DNA from: Erwinia sp039023475
GTDB lineage: Bacteria; Pseudomonadota; Gammaproteobacteria; Enterobacterales; Enterobacteriaceae
NCBI RefSeq assembly: GCF_039023475.1
Contig: NZ_JBCHVB010000004.1
Span: 62,001-126,000 of the forward strand
DNA length: 64,000 bases
Direction of reading: 5' to 3'
Shown here: one piece after another, positions 51,995 through 61,950 of the stretch
How positions within the stretch are numbered: the stretch's first letter is position 1
How the letters are laid out: the number at the start of each line of letters is the position of its first letter
Translations under genes and position numbers: made by a program
The notes under the pieces: model-generated
What the model was told of the DNA's origin: nothing
The model's database searches: none
The model's input: the letters and a program-made list of their open reading frames with translations, nothing else

Positions 51995-54442
51995 TTACAG
52001 CCGGACGGGTTTGATTCCCCAGATCTCATCCGCGTACTCCTGAATGGTACGATCGGAGGAGAAATAGCCCATATTGGCAATATTCAACAGCGCCTTGCGC
52101 GTCCACTCCTCAGGACGGCGATAAAGCTCATCGACCCTATCCTGCGTATCCACATAGCTGCGATAGTCAGCCAGCAGCTGATAGTGATCGCCCAGATGCA
52201 CCAGCGAATCGAAGATATTACGGTAGCGGCCCGGCTCCTCCGGACTGAACGTGCCGGTGGCGATCTGGGTCAGCGCCTGATGGAGATCGGTATCCTGCTG
52301 GTAAATAGTATGAGGACTGTAGCCACTGGTGCGCAACGCCTCAACTTCCGGAGTGGTATTGCCGAAGATAAAGATATTCTCCTTACCCACATGCTCCAGC
52401 ATTTCCACATTGGCGCCGTCAAGCGTACCGATGGTCAGCGCGCCGTTAAGCGCAAATTTCATATTGCTGGTGCCCGACGCTTCCGTACCCGCCAGCGAAA
52501 TCTGCTCGGACAGATCGGCTGCTGGAATGATGATCTGCGCCAGGCTGACGCCGTAGTTGGGGATAAACACCACTTTCAGCTTATTTTTCACCTGCGGATC
52601 GTTATTAATGATCTTCGCTACATCGTTGATAAGGTGAATAATATGCTTCGCCATGTAGTAGGCCGAGGCCGCCTTACCGGCAAAAATATTCACCCTTGGC
52701 ACCCAGTCTGCGTCAGGATCGGCCTTGATGCGGTTATAACGGGTAATGATGTGCAGCACGTTCAGCAGCTGGCGTTTGTACTCATGAATACGTTTGATCT
52801 GCACGTCGAATAACGCGTTGGGATCGATAACAAGATCCATATTTTTTGCAATATAGTCGGCCAGACGCTTTTTATTATGCAGCTTGGCATCGCTGATTTT
52901 CGCCAGAAAGCTGGGGTAATCAATATGCTGCTTCAGCTCATCAAGCTGGCTCAGTTCAGTACGCCAGTTGCGGCCAATCGCCTCATCCAGCACGCCGGAG
53001 AGAGAAGGATTAGCCAGCGCCAGCCAGCGTCGCGGCGTGACGCCGTTGGTTTTATTACAGAAACGCCCAGGGAATAAGGCGGCGAAATCGGCAAACAGCG
53101 ACTGCACCATCAGATTGGAGTGCAGTTCAGAAACGCCATTCACTTTGTGGCTCACCACCACGGCCAGCCAGGCCATACGGATCCGGCGGCCGTTAGCTTC
53201 ATCAATAATCGAAATGCGCGACTGAAGATCCCAGTCATCCGGGTAGTAATCCTGGATGGTTTTCAGGAAGTAATCATTGATATCAAAAATGATCTGTAGA
53301 TGACGGGGCAGGATTTTACCGATCATATCCACAGGCCAGGTTTCCAGCGCTTCCTGCATCAGCGTATGGTTGGTGTAGGAAAAGACCTGGCAGGTCACTT
53401 CAAAAGCGTCGTCCCAGGTGAACTTATGCTCGTCGATCAACAGACGCATCAGTTCCGGGATAGCCAGCACCGGGTGGGTATCGTTCAGGTGGATGGCAAT
53501 TTTATCCGCCAGGTTGTCGTAGGTCTGGTGCATGGCCCAGTGACGATGAAGAATATCCTGCACGGTTGCCGAGACGAGGAAATACTCCTGACGCAGTCTC
53601 AGCTCACGTCCCGAGTGCGTGGAGTCATCGGGATAAAGCACGCGGGAGACGTTTTCAGAGTGGTTTTTATCTTCAACAGCCGCGAAATAGTCGCCCTGGT
53701 TAAATTTCCCCAGGTTAATCTCGTTACTGGCCTGTGCGCCCCACAGCCGCAGGGTATTGGTCGCATCCGTGTCATATCCCGGAATGATCTGGTCATAGGC
53801 CATCGCCAGGATTTCTTCCGTTTCCACCCAGCGGGCGTAGCTGCCCTCAAGCTGGATGCGGCCGCCGAAGCGGACTTTATAGCGCGTATTGTGGCGCTGA
53901 AATTCCCACGGGTTGCCGTACTCAAGCCAGTAATCGGGGGATTCCGCCTGGCGGCCATCCACGATGTTCTGCTTGAACATGCCGTAATCGTAGCGGATGC
54001 CGTACCCGCGCCCCGGCAGGCCCAGCGTCGCCAGCGAATCCAGGAAGCAGGCGGCCAGACGCCCCAGGCCGCCGTTCCCCAGCCCCGGATCGTTCTCTTC
54101 TCCAATCAGATCTTCCAGATCGAAACCCATCTCTTCCAGCGCCGCTTGCGCATCGTCGTAAATGCCCATTGCCAGCAGCGCGTTTGAGAGTGTACGCCCC
54201 ACCAGAAACTCCATGGAGAGGTAGTAAACCTGACGGACGTCCTGGGAAAGCTGGGCGCGGCTGGAACGTAGCCAGCGTTCGACCATGCGATCGCGCACCG
54301 CCAGCAGCGTTGCGTTCAGCCACTCATGCTTATTGGCAATGGAGGGATCCTTACCAATCGTAAACATCAGCTTGTAGGCAATGGAATGCTTTAACGCCTC
54401 GACGCTCAGCTTCGGGGCGGTATAAGTAAAAGGCGCTTTCAT
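51995..54442 (-). CDS. glgP: Glycogen phosphorylase
   Basis: Phosphorolyses alpha-1,4 chain ends of glycogen to glucose-1-phosphate (GT35, PLP-dependent). It has 815 residues, as in E. coli. NGGLGRLAACFLDSLATL lies in the N-terminal lobe, and the PLP-lysine region EASGTSNMKFALNGALTIGTLDGANVE near residue 650 carries the cofactor Lys. MalP is a close homologue, but the operon and length mark this one as GlgP. It is the last gene of glgBXCAP, 21 bp after glgA, and shares the terminator with glpD. Confidence 0.97.
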   Translation of the reverse strand: MKAPFTYTAPKLSVEALKHSIAYKLMFTIGKDPSIANKHEWLNATLLAVRDRMVERWLRSSRAQLSQDVRQVYYLSMEFLVGRTLSNALLAMGIYDDAQAALEEMGFDLEDLIGEENDPGLGNGGLGRLAACFLDSLATLGLPGRGYGIRYDYGMFKQNIVDGRQAESPDYWLEYGNPWEFQRHNTRYKVRFGGRIQLEGSYARWVETEEILAMAYDQIIPGYDTDATNTLRLWGAQASNEINLGKFNQGDYFAAVEDKNHSENVSRVLYPDDSTHSGRELRLRQEYFLVSATVQDILHRHWAMHQTYDNLADKIAIHLNDTHPVLAIPELMRLLIDEHKFTWDDAFEVTCQVFSYTNHTLMQEALETWPVDMIGKILPRHLQIIFDINDYFLKTIQDYYPDDWDLQSRISIIDEANGRRIRMAWLAVVVSHKVNGVSELHSNLMVQSLFADFAALFPGRFCNKTNGVTPRRWLALANPSLSGVLDEAIGRNWRTELSQLDELKQHIDYPSFLAKISDAKLHNKKRLADYIAKNMDLVIDPNALFDVQIKRIHEYKRQLLNVLHIITRYNRIKADPDADWVPRVNIFAGKAASAYYMAKHIIHLINDVAKIINNDPQVKNKLKVVFIPNYGVSLAQIIIPAADLSEQISLAGTEASGTSNMKFALNGALTIGTLDGANVEMLEHVGKENIFIFGNTTPEVEALRTSGYSPHTIYQQDTDLHQALTQIATGTFSPEEPGRYRNIFDSLVHLGDHYQLLADYRSYVDTQDRVDELYRRPEEWTRKALLNIANMGYFSSDRTIQEYADEIWGIKPVRL

Positions 54443-54463
54443 AATGAGTTTCCCATTTCCTGA

Positions 54464-55897
54464 TTACAACAGACGTTGATAGAGATCGCGGTAGGCGACA
54501 GCGGCCACCTTCCAGCTAAAATCCATCCCCATCGCCTGACGCTGTACGTAGCGCCACAGTGAAGGCCGGGACCAGAGCACAAATGTCCGCCGTATCGCAC
54601 GAAGCAGCGACCAGGCGTTACTGTCTTCAAAAACAAAACCGCTGGCGATGCCGTCGGCGAGATTTTCCAGCGAGCTGTCGTTAACCGTATCAGCCAGCCC
54701 GCCCGTTCGCCGCACCAGCGGCAGGGTTCCATATTTCAGGCCGTAAAGCTGCGTCAGGCCGCAAGGCTCAAAGCGGCTTGGCACCATAATCACATCGGCG
54801 CCGCCCATGATGCGGTGGGAAAACGCTTCGTGATAACCGATCTGTACGCCCACCTGCCCTGGATATTCCGCCGCGGCGGCCAGAAAGCCCTGCTGCAACA
54901 CGGCATCGCCCGCACCGAGCAGCACCAGCTGTCCTCCCTGCTCCAGCAGGCCCGGCAGCGCTTCCAGCACCAGATCCAGCCCTTTCTGCTTCGTCAGACG
55001 GCTGACAACGGCAAATACCGGGACCTTGTCATCAATTTTCAGCCCCATGGCAATCTGTAGCTGCCGCTTGTTTTCTAACTTGGCATCCAGCACGTCACGG
55101 TTGTAGCGCGCCGTCAGCAGCAGATCGTGGGCCGGGTCCCAGATAGCGGGATCGACCCCGTTGAGGATGCCGGTCAGCCGTCCCTCTAACTGGCGCTGCT
55201 TGAGCAAATCCTCCATGCCGTTGCCATATTCCGGCTGGGTGATCTCCCGTGCATACGTTGGGCTGACCGCCGTAATGTGGTCGGCAAAGAACAGCCCCGC
55301 CTTGAGATAGGAGATCTGGTTGTAAAACTCCAGACCGTGCATATCGAAGAACGACCAGGGAAGCTCAATCTCATCAAGATGATGCGCATAGAACAGCCCC
55401 TGATAGGCCAGATTGTGCACGGTGAAGACCGATTTTGCCGGTCGGCCCCGCGCGGCCAGGTAGGCGCAGGCCAGTCCGGCATGCCAGTCGTGCGCATGCA
55501 CGATTTCCGCCCGCCACAGGGGATCGGCCCCGCAGGCCATTTCACATCCCATCCACCCAAGCAGCGCAAACCGCAGATAGTTATCCGTGTAAGCGTACTG
55601 CGATTCATCGTGATAAGGACTTCCCGGCCTGTCATAAAGCTCCGGTGCATCAATCAGATAAATCCCCACCCCGTCATACTCACCGTAGAGCAGCTCAACT
55701 GGACCAGCGAACGTTTGCAGCTTAGCCACAACCCGGGTATGGGGAATGCCTTTTTTCAGGTCAGGGAAACCCGGGAGCAGGACACGGGTATCAATGCCTT
55801 CTGCAATCTGCGCGGCCGGTAATGCTCCAACTACATCAGCAAGCCCACCCGTTTTTAGCAGTGGGAAAATTTCTGAACAGACATGTAAAACCTGCAT
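54464..55897 (-). CDS. glgA: Glycogen synthase
   Basis: Adds glucose from ADP-glucose to the growing alpha-1,4 chain (GT5). It has 477 residues, as in E. coli. The KTGGLAD motif near residue 15 binds ADP-glucose; VHAHDWHAGL and VSRLTKQKGLDL (synthase motif) and PSRFEPCGLTQLY near residue 370 are GT-B marks. It lies between glgC and glgP, with an 87-bp gap after glgC that I cannot assign. Confidence 0.97.
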   Translation of the reverse strand: MQVLHVCSEIFPLLKTGGLADVVGALPAAQIAEGIDTRVLLPGFPDLKKGIPHTRVVAKLQTFAGPVELLYGEYDGVGIYLIDAPELYDRPGSPYHDESQYAYTDNYLRFALLGWMGCEMACGADPLWRAEIVHAHDWHAGLACAYLAARGRPAKSVFTVHNLAYQGLFYAHHLDEIELPWSFFDMHGLEFYNQISYLKAGLFFADHITAVSPTYAREITQPEYGNGMEDLLKQRQLEGRLTGILNGVDPAIWDPAHDLLLTARYNRDVLDAKLENKRQLQIAMGLKIDDKVPVFAVVSRLTKQKGLDLVLEALPGLLEQGGQLVLLGAGDAVLQQGFLAAAAEYPGQVGVQIGYHEAFSHRIMGGADVIMVPSRFEPCGLTQLYGLKYGTLPLVRRTGGLADTVNDSSLENLADGIASGFVFEDSNAWSLLRAIRRTFVLWSRPSLWRYVQRQAMGMDFSWKVAAVAYRDLYQRLL

Positions 55898-55984
55898 TAT
55901 CGGCTCCTTTTACTGTGTTCTGACGCGTTCCTCCGCATCAAATACCTTTGCCTTTTCTTGCCAGAATTTTTAAATAGATCGTGT

Positions 55985-57274
55985 TTAGCTACGCCAGCCC
56001 AGCTTTGCCAGCATGGATCGCGTCACCAGCACAATGCCTTCCTCAGAACGATGAAACCGGCGTGCGTCATCATCCGGATTCTCTCCGATGACCGTCCCCT
56101 CCGGCAGCTCGCAGGCTCGGTCAATCACGCAGCGGCGCAGGCGACAGGAGCGCCCCACCACCACATCCGGCGAGAGGACGGAGGATTCGATATTGCAGAA
56201 AGAGTTAATCCGCACGCGTGAAAAGAGCACTGAATTAACCACGACAGAACCGGAAATAATGCAGCCGCCCGACACCAGCGAGTTCATGGTCATACCGTGG
56301 CTGCCCGAACGGTCCTGGACAAACTTCGCGGGGGGAAGCGGCTCCATATGGGTGCGTATCGGCCATTCACGATCGTACATGTCCAGCTCAGGCGTCACTG
56401 AGGCGAGATCCAGGTTCGCTTTCCAGTAGGCTTCCAGCGTGCCGACATCGCGCCAGTAGGGCGGTGCCGTTTCATCACTCTGCACGCAGGAGTCGCTGAA
56501 TGAGTGCGCGAGCGCTTCACGGGAGGCGACAATCTGGGGCAGAATATCTTTGCCGAAATCGTGGTTTGACTCGGGATTTTTCAAATCATCTTCCAGCAGC
56601 TGGTAGAGATACTCCGCATCGAAAGCGTAGATGCCCATGCTCGCCAGCGCCAGGGATTCATCGCCCGGCATATGAGGCGGTTCCGCCGGTTTTTCCAGAA
56701 AATCGACCACTTTATTTTCGTCGTTCACCGCCATTACGCCAAAGGCAGTGGCTTCGCCGACCGGAACAGGCAGACAGGCGATGGTACATTTCGCCCCGTT
56801 TTCCACATGGTCCAGCAGCATCCGGGAGTAATCCATTTTGTAGATATGATCCCCGGCGAGGATGACGACATACTTCGCCTGATACCGGCGGATGATATCG
56901 AGGTTCTGCGTCACGGCATCAGCGGTCCCCCGATACCAGTGCTCCGTGGAGAGCCGCTGCTGAGCGGGCAGAAGATCGACAAATTCGTTCATCTCCTCAT
57001 TCAGGAAGGACCAGCCTCGCTGAATATGCTGCACCAGCGTGTGGGACTGATACTGCGTGATCACCGCGATCCGGCGGATCCCGGAATTGAGACAGTTCGA
57101 CAGGGCAAAATCGATAATGCGAAATTTTCCGCCGAAGTGAACCGCAGGCTTGGCGCGTTTGGCCGTCAGATCTTTTAACCGCGTACCGCGCCCCCCTGCC
57201 AGGATCAGGGCTACCGTTTGTGAAGGCAATTGTCTTGCCAGCATCAGGGGGTCGTTCTTATCTAATTTGACCAT
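55985..57274 (-). CDS. glgC: Glucose-1-phosphate adenylyltransferase (ADP-glucose pyrophosphorylase)
   Basis: The regulated step of glycogen synthesis: glucose-1-P and ATP to ADP-glucose and PPi. It has 429 residues (E. coli 431). LILAGGRGTRLKDLTAKRAKPAVHFGGKFRIIDF near residue 25 holds the nucleotide loop and effector Lys; DHIYKMDY and FLEKP (Lys binds glucose-1-P) follow, then a C-terminal beta-helix. Activated by fructose-1,6-bisphosphate in the family. It starts 12 bp after glgX. Confidence 0.97.
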   Translation of the reverse strand: MVKLDKNDPLMLARQLPSQTVALILAGGRGTRLKDLTAKRAKPAVHFGGKFRIIDFALSNCLNSGIRRIAVITQYQSHTLVQHIQRGWSFLNEEMNEFVDLLPAQQRLSTEHWYRGTADAVTQNLDIIRRYQAKYVVILAGDHIYKMDYSRMLLDHVENGAKCTIACLPVPVGEATAFGVMAVNDENKVVDFLEKPAEPPHMPGDESLALASMGIYAFDAEYLYQLLEDDLKNPESNHDFGKDILPQIVASREALAHSFSDSCVQSDETAPPYWRDVGTLEAYWKANLDLASVTPELDMYDREWPIRTHMEPLPPAKFVQDRSGSHGMTMNSLVSGGCIISGSVVVNSVLFSRVRINSFCNIESSVLSPDVVVGRSCRLRRCVIDRACELPEGTVIGENPDDDARRFHRSEEGIVLVTRSMLAKLGWRS

Positions 57275-57286
57275 GACTGACTCCTG

Positions 57287-59272
57287 TTATGATTGTTCCT
57301 GGAACACGCACACACCGTGGGCGGGTCCATGCCAGACAGCTAACAGAATCGGGTTGTTATCCCCGGCGAAGGGCGGGATGGCATGCCATTCCCCCTGAGG
57401 CAACACAAAATCGCGCACTTCTTCGGTGGCGTTAAGGGTAAGGAGCCAGTGGCGGGACAACCGGATTTGCAGACAGTGCGCACCCTGTCGCCACGCTTCC
57501 TCATCCAGCGGCTCGCCGTTCTGACCGAGCCACTCTACGTTCCCATCGCCCTCCTGCCACCAGCGGTCCGACTGTAGCGCCGGGATACACTTTCGCAGGT
57601 GGATAAGCGCGGATGTAAAAGCGAAAAGCCCGCTGTCGCCGTGCGCCCAGTCAAGCCAGGTCAGCGCATTATCCTGACAGTAAGCGTTATTATTGCCGTG
57701 CTGGCTGTGCCCGTGCTCATCGCCAGCCAGCAGCATCGGCGTGCCCTGCGCCAGTAGCAGCGTGGTCAGCAGGGCATGCATGCTGCGACGGCGCAGTTCC
57801 GTGACCAACAGCGGCGCGTTCAGCCCCTCCACGCCGTGGTTATGGCTGAAGTTGCTGTTGCTGCCGTCCCGGTTATCTTCGCCGTTCGCTTCGTTATGCT
57901 TATGGCTGAAGCTGACCACGTCGCGCAGGGTGAAACCATCATGGGCAGTGATCAGATTGATGGTGCTGGAAGGCAGCCGGCCCGAGGCCTGGAACAGATC
58001 GCTGGAGGCGGCGAAGCGACGGGCGAACTCCCCGTTGGAGAGATCACCGTAGAGCCAGTAGCGTCGGGAAATATCGCGGAAATGATCGTTCCATTCCGCG
58101 AACGGCGCCGGAAAATTGCCGACCTGATAGCCGCCGGGACCGATATCCCAGGGTTCTGCGATCATTTTGCACTGCGACAAAACGGGATCGGCGCTAATGG
58201 CCTGAAACAGCGCGGCGTCACGCCGGTAGTCAGGTGTGCGGCCCAGCACCGTTGCCAGATCGAAGCGAAAACCGTCAACGTGGCATACCTCAACCCAGTA
58301 GCGCAGACACTCCAGCGTCCAGTTCATTACCCAGGGATCGCTGATGTTCAGCGTGTTACCGCAGCCGGTCCAGTTGTGATAATCGCCCTGCTCCGTCAGC
58401 CAGTAATAGCTTTTGTTATCCACGCCCCGCTGACAAAAAACAGGCCCGCTCTCTTCCAGTTCCGCCGTATGGTTAAACACCACATCCAGAATCACTTCAA
58501 TGCCCGCGGCATGCAGCGCTTTGACCGCCTGTTGAAATTCATCGCGAGGACGGCTGCCGTCAGCGCCAGACGCATAGCGGGCATTAAGCGCGTAAGGTGC
58601 CAGCGGGTTATAGCCCCAGTAGTTCACCAGGCCCAACCGTTGCAGGCGGGGTTCGTGAGCAGAATAAGCCACCGGCAGCAGCTCAAGGCTGGTAATGCCG
58701 AGTTGTTTAAAATAGGCGATCATCACCGGATGACCCAGCGCGGCGTAAGTGCCTCTTATCGCCTCAGGGATCTCCGGATGGCACAAAGTCAGCCCTCGTA
58801 CGTGCGCCTCATAAATCACCGTCGATGCCCAGGGCACGCGCGGCGGCTCATCCTCTTCCCAGTCGAAATCATCAGCCAGCACAACGCTTTTAGGGGCTAC
58901 GGGCGCGCTGTCTTCGGTATTCATTTCCGTTTCACCGCACTGGAAGCGGGGATCGTCGGCTACCTCGCCTTCAACAGCCTGCGCGCAGGGATCGAGCAGC
59001 AGCTTATGGGGATTAAAGCGATGCCCCTTTTCCGGCTGCCATGGGCCGTGTACACGGTAGCCATAGCGCTGTCCGGGCTTCGCTGCCCGCAGGTAGCCGT
59101 GCCAGACGTCACCGCTGCGCGCCGGAAGATCGACCCGGGTTTCGTACCCGTGCCGATCGAACAGGCAGAGCTCTACCCGTTCCGCATGTCGGGAAAACAG
59201 AGAAAAATTGATGCCTTTTCCGTCATAGGACGCACCGAAGGGTGTCGGTTTTCCCGGCTGTATGGGACTCAT
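57287..59272 (-). CDS. glgX: Glycogen debranching enzyme GlgX
   Basis: Hydrolyses alpha-1,6 branches left after phosphorylase action (GH13_11). It has 661 residues (E. coli 657). An N-terminal CBM48-like domain (PFGASYDGKGINFSLFS) precedes the barrel with DVVFNHTAE, GFRFDLATVLG (nucleophile), MIAEPWDIGPGGY (acid/base) and LITAHDGFTLRDVV. It overlaps glgB by 4 bp and is followed closely by glgC. Confidence 0.96.
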   Translation of the reverse strand: MSPIQPGKPTPFGASYDGKGINFSLFSRHAERVELCLFDRHGYETRVDLPARSGDVWHGYLRAAKPGQRYGYRVHGPWQPEKGHRFNPHKLLLDPCAQAVEGEVADDPRFQCGETEMNTEDSAPVAPKSVVLADDFDWEEDEPPRVPWASTVIYEAHVRGLTLCHPEIPEAIRGTYAALGHPVMIAYFKQLGITSLELLPVAYSAHEPRLQRLGLVNYWGYNPLAPYALNARYASGADGSRPRDEFQQAVKALHAAGIEVILDVVFNHTAELEESGPVFCQRGVDNKSYYWLTEQGDYHNWTGCGNTLNISDPWVMNWTLECLRYWVEVCHVDGFRFDLATVLGRTPDYRRDAALFQAISADPVLSQCKMIAEPWDIGPGGYQVGNFPAPFAEWNDHFRDISRRYWLYGDLSNGEFARRFAASSDLFQASGRLPSSTINLITAHDGFTLRDVVSFSHKHNEANGEDNRDGSNSNFSHNHGVEGLNAPLLVTELRRRSMHALLTTLLLAQGTPMLLAGDEHGHSQHGNNNAYCQDNALTWLDWAHGDSGLFAFTSALIHLRKCIPALQSDRWWQEGDGNVEWLGQNGEPLDEEAWRQGAHCLQIRLSRHWLLTLNATEEVRDFVLPQGEWHAIPPFAGDNNPILLAVWHGPAHGVCVFQEQS

Positions 59273-61455
59273 GATGCTTCCCTGAGCAACCAGACCGTCG
59301 CAAGCGGCGGCAGAGTCATACTGAGTGAGTGTTCGCGGTTATGGCTGGGTATGGCTTCGCTGTAAAGCACGCCCTGATTGCCGGCATTGCTGCCGTGGTA
59401 ATGACAGGAATCCGTGTTAAGTACCTCGCGCCAGCGCCCGCCTTGCGGCACGCCGAAGCGATAACTTTGATGCGTCACCGGCGTAAAGTTGCTGGCGACG
59501 ATCAGCTCATTCCCTTCCCGATCCCGGCGCACGAAGACGAAGATGGAGTTATCGAAATCGTCCACTACCAGCCACTCAAAGCCCATAGGATCAAAGTCGA
59601 GCTGGTAGAGAGGCGGCGTTGCCTGATAGGTGTGGTTAAGATCTTTCACCAGACGCTGCACGCCGTTGTGCCAGTTGTCTTCGCCTTCCAGCAGGTGCCA
59701 GTCCAGGCTGGAGTCGTGATCCCACTCCCTGCCCTGGGCAAACTCATTGCCCATAAACAGCAGTTTTTTGCCGGGGAAACCAAACATCCAGCCGTAGTAG
59801 GCGCGCAGATTGGCAAATTTTTGCCAGGCGTCACCGGGCATTCTGTCGAGGATCGATCGTTTGCCGTGTACCACCTCATCATGCGACAGCGGCAGGACAA
59901 AATTCTCGGTGTTGTTGTAGATCATCCCGAAAGTCATATTGCTGTGATGATGCTTACGGTAGATCGGGTCCTGCTTCATATAATCCAGCGTGTCGTGCAT
60001 CCAGCCCAGGTTCCATTTGTACCAGAACCCTAACCCTCCCATTTCCGGTGGCCGGGATACGCCAGGGAAATCGGTCGATTCTTCTGCAATGGTGACGGAG
60101 CCCGGCGCGGCGACGCCGAGCGTGCGGTTGGTATAGCGCAGGAAAGCGATCGCCTCGAGGTTTTCACGGCCGCCAAGGTGGTTTGGCACCCATTCGCCCT
60201 CTGCCCGGCTGTAGTCACGGTAGATCATCGACGCCACTGCATCCACGCGCAGGCCGTCAATACCGAAGCGCTCCAGCCAGTAGAGCGCGTTGCCCGCCAG
60301 AAAATTACTGACTTCGCGACGGCCAAAGTTATAAATCAGCGTGTTCCAGTCCTGATGGTAGCCTTCCCGGGGATCGCCATGCTCATAAAGCTCGGTGCCG
60401 TCAAAATTTGCCAGCGCAAAGTCATCGGAAGGGAAATGGCCGGGTACCCAGTCGAGCAGCACGTTAAGCCCGGCTTCGTGCGCCACCGCGACAAAATTGC
60501 GGAATTCGTCGCGCGTACCGAAACGCCGGGTTGGCGCATACATGCCGGTGGGCTGGTAGCCCCAGCTGCCATCGAAAGGATGCTCATGAATTGGCATCAG
60601 CTCAAGGTGGGTGAATCCCATCTCTTTCGCATAGGGCACCAGCTGTTCCGCCAGCTCTTTGTAGCTGAGCCAGTAATTATTGTCCGTATGCCGCCGCCAG
60701 GAGCCAAGATGCACCTCATAAATGGAGATAGGCGCATCGAAATCGTTAGCGCGCTGGCGCGCTTCGGTCATCTGCGTTTTGGGAGGAATGCCGCAGATCA
60801 CAGAGGCGTTGGCTGGTCGCATTTGCCCTTCATAAGCGTAAGGGTCCGCTTTCAGCCGCAGCTGACCGTGCGCATCGATAATTTCAAACTTATAAAGGTG
60901 CCCCTGGACCGCGCCGGGGATAAACAGCTCCCATACGCCAATTTCCTGACGGAAACGCATCGGGTGGCGCCTGCCGTCCCAGAAGTTGAAATCACCGACG
61001 ACCGAAACGCGACGGGCGTTTGGTGCCCAGACCGAGAAGCGGGTGCCGATCACCCCATCGATCACATCCGCATGCGCGCCCATCGTCTCGTAAGGGCGCA
61101 GATGGGTTCCTTCAGCGAGCAGCCAGCTATCCATCTCCGCCAGCAAAGGGCCGAACCGGTAAGCATCGTCAATCAGGTTCTGTTCCCCGTGCCAGGTAAC
61201 GGCCAGCTGGTAACGAAAAAGGTTTTTACGACGCGGGATAACGCCATTGAAAAAGCCGCGTGAATCAAGGCATTCCAGCCGGGCAACTTTTCGTCCGGTG
61301 TTAGTTTCAATGACCCATACTTCAGTGGCATCCGGCAGGAGCGCACTGACTTCCAGACCTTTTGCCGTCTGGTGCATACCGAGTAGCGAAAAAGGGTCAG
61401 CATAGTGACCTGAAAGTAAATCGTTAATAAGCCGACGATCCGTAAGCTCGGACAT
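59269..61455 (-). CDS. glgB: 1,4-alpha-glucan branching enzyme
   Basis: Forms alpha-1,6 branches in glycogen (GH13_9). It has 728 residues, as in E. coli. Two N-terminal beta-sandwich domains (about 1-220) come first, then the barrel with DWVPGHFP, GLRVDAVASMIYRDYSR (nucleophile Asp), TIAEESTDFPGV (acid/base Glu), and PLSHDEVVHGK. The ATG at 61455 has CGGGAAG upstream and starts the family N-terminus; the longer frame upstream is not conserved. It is the first gene of glgBXCAP. Confidence 0.97.
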   Translation of the reverse strand: MSELTDRRLINDLLSGHYADPFSLLGMHQTAKGLEVSALLPDATEVWVIETNTGRKVARLECLDSRGFFNGVIPRRKNLFRYQLAVTWHGEQNLIDDAYRFGPLLAEMDSWLLAEGTHLRPYETMGAHADVIDGVIGTRFSVWAPNARRVSVVGDFNFWDGRRHPMRFRQEIGVWELFIPGAVQGHLYKFEIIDAHGQLRLKADPYAYEGQMRPANASVICGIPPKTQMTEARQRANDFDAPISIYEVHLGSWRRHTDNNYWLSYKELAEQLVPYAKEMGFTHLELMPIHEHPFDGSWGYQPTGMYAPTRRFGTRDEFRNFVAVAHEAGLNVLLDWVPGHFPSDDFALANFDGTELYEHGDPREGYHQDWNTLIYNFGRREVSNFLAGNALYWLERFGIDGLRVDAVASMIYRDYSRAEGEWVPNHLGGRENLEAIAFLRYTNRTLGVAAPGSVTIAEESTDFPGVSRPPEMGGLGFWYKWNLGWMHDTLDYMKQDPIYRKHHHSNMTFGMIYNNTENFVLPLSHDEVVHGKRSILDRMPGDAWQKFANLRAYYGWMFGFPGKKLLFMGNEFAQGREWDHDSSLDWHLLEGEDNWHNGVQRLVKDLNHTYQATPPLYQLDFDPMGFEWLVVDDFDNSIFVFVRRDREGNELIVASNFTPVTHQSYRFGVPQGGRWREVLNTDSCHYHGSNAGNQGVLYSEAIPSHNREHSLSMTLPPLATVWLLREAS

Positions 61456-61950
61456 GACTGTCTTCCCGTGATGTATGGCAGACGATCCCCGGTCAGGATG
61501 GAGGATGTACTGCTCTTCATTGAGCCAAAAGCACGCTGATAGGGAGAAAGCCTTCCGTTGCAAAAAACCGCCGCAGCGTGCGACAACTTCAGTTGGAGAC
61601 AAAACGCTTCTGGCCAGGGCAGCGGGTGATCCCGCCCGTGCTGGACTCAGCGATATTGGTAAGCATAGCTAAGCCACCACTAAAGCCAGCACCAAACGCG
61701 AAAAAATTTGGCTTTCAGATCAAACTTTCAGAGATTAATGAAGTAAAAGAGGGAGAGGAGAAAATAGCGTCAGCATGAAATCGCCTTTATGGCGAAGTAA
61801 CAGGCAGATCGGTTCGGGGGCAATAGTATTCTTTTGCCCCCGACAGTTTATTGATGGCTTATTACCAGCCACCCGCAGGCTAAACGCAGCGGCTTAGCCT
61901 GTGGTCAGATCGCCCGCCGCCCCTGTTCAGCGCGGCAGGCGGAATGGAGG
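61456..61950. promoter_or_regulatory. 495-bp region between asd and glgB
   Basis: The region carries the asd 3' end and the glgB upstream control region. Four inverted repeats are visible: 61780-61796 (TCGCC / GGCGA), 61814-61843 (10-bp stem TCGGGGGCAA, loop of 10), 61876-61901 (CAGGCTAA / TTAGCCTG, loop of 10), and a GC-rich one near 61910-61941. None is followed by a T-run on the minus strand. I could not place CRP sites with confidence. There is no convincing reading frame. Confidence 0.55.

Noticed and set aside
57776..59365. 529-residue open frame on the plus strand across glgX
   Set aside because: It is antisense to glgX; its composition follows the codon bias of the opposite strand, and no ribosome site or domain is visible.
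60178..61263. 361-residue open frame on the plus strand across glgB
   Set aside because: It is antisense to glgB; the frame is open because of high GC and codon bias.
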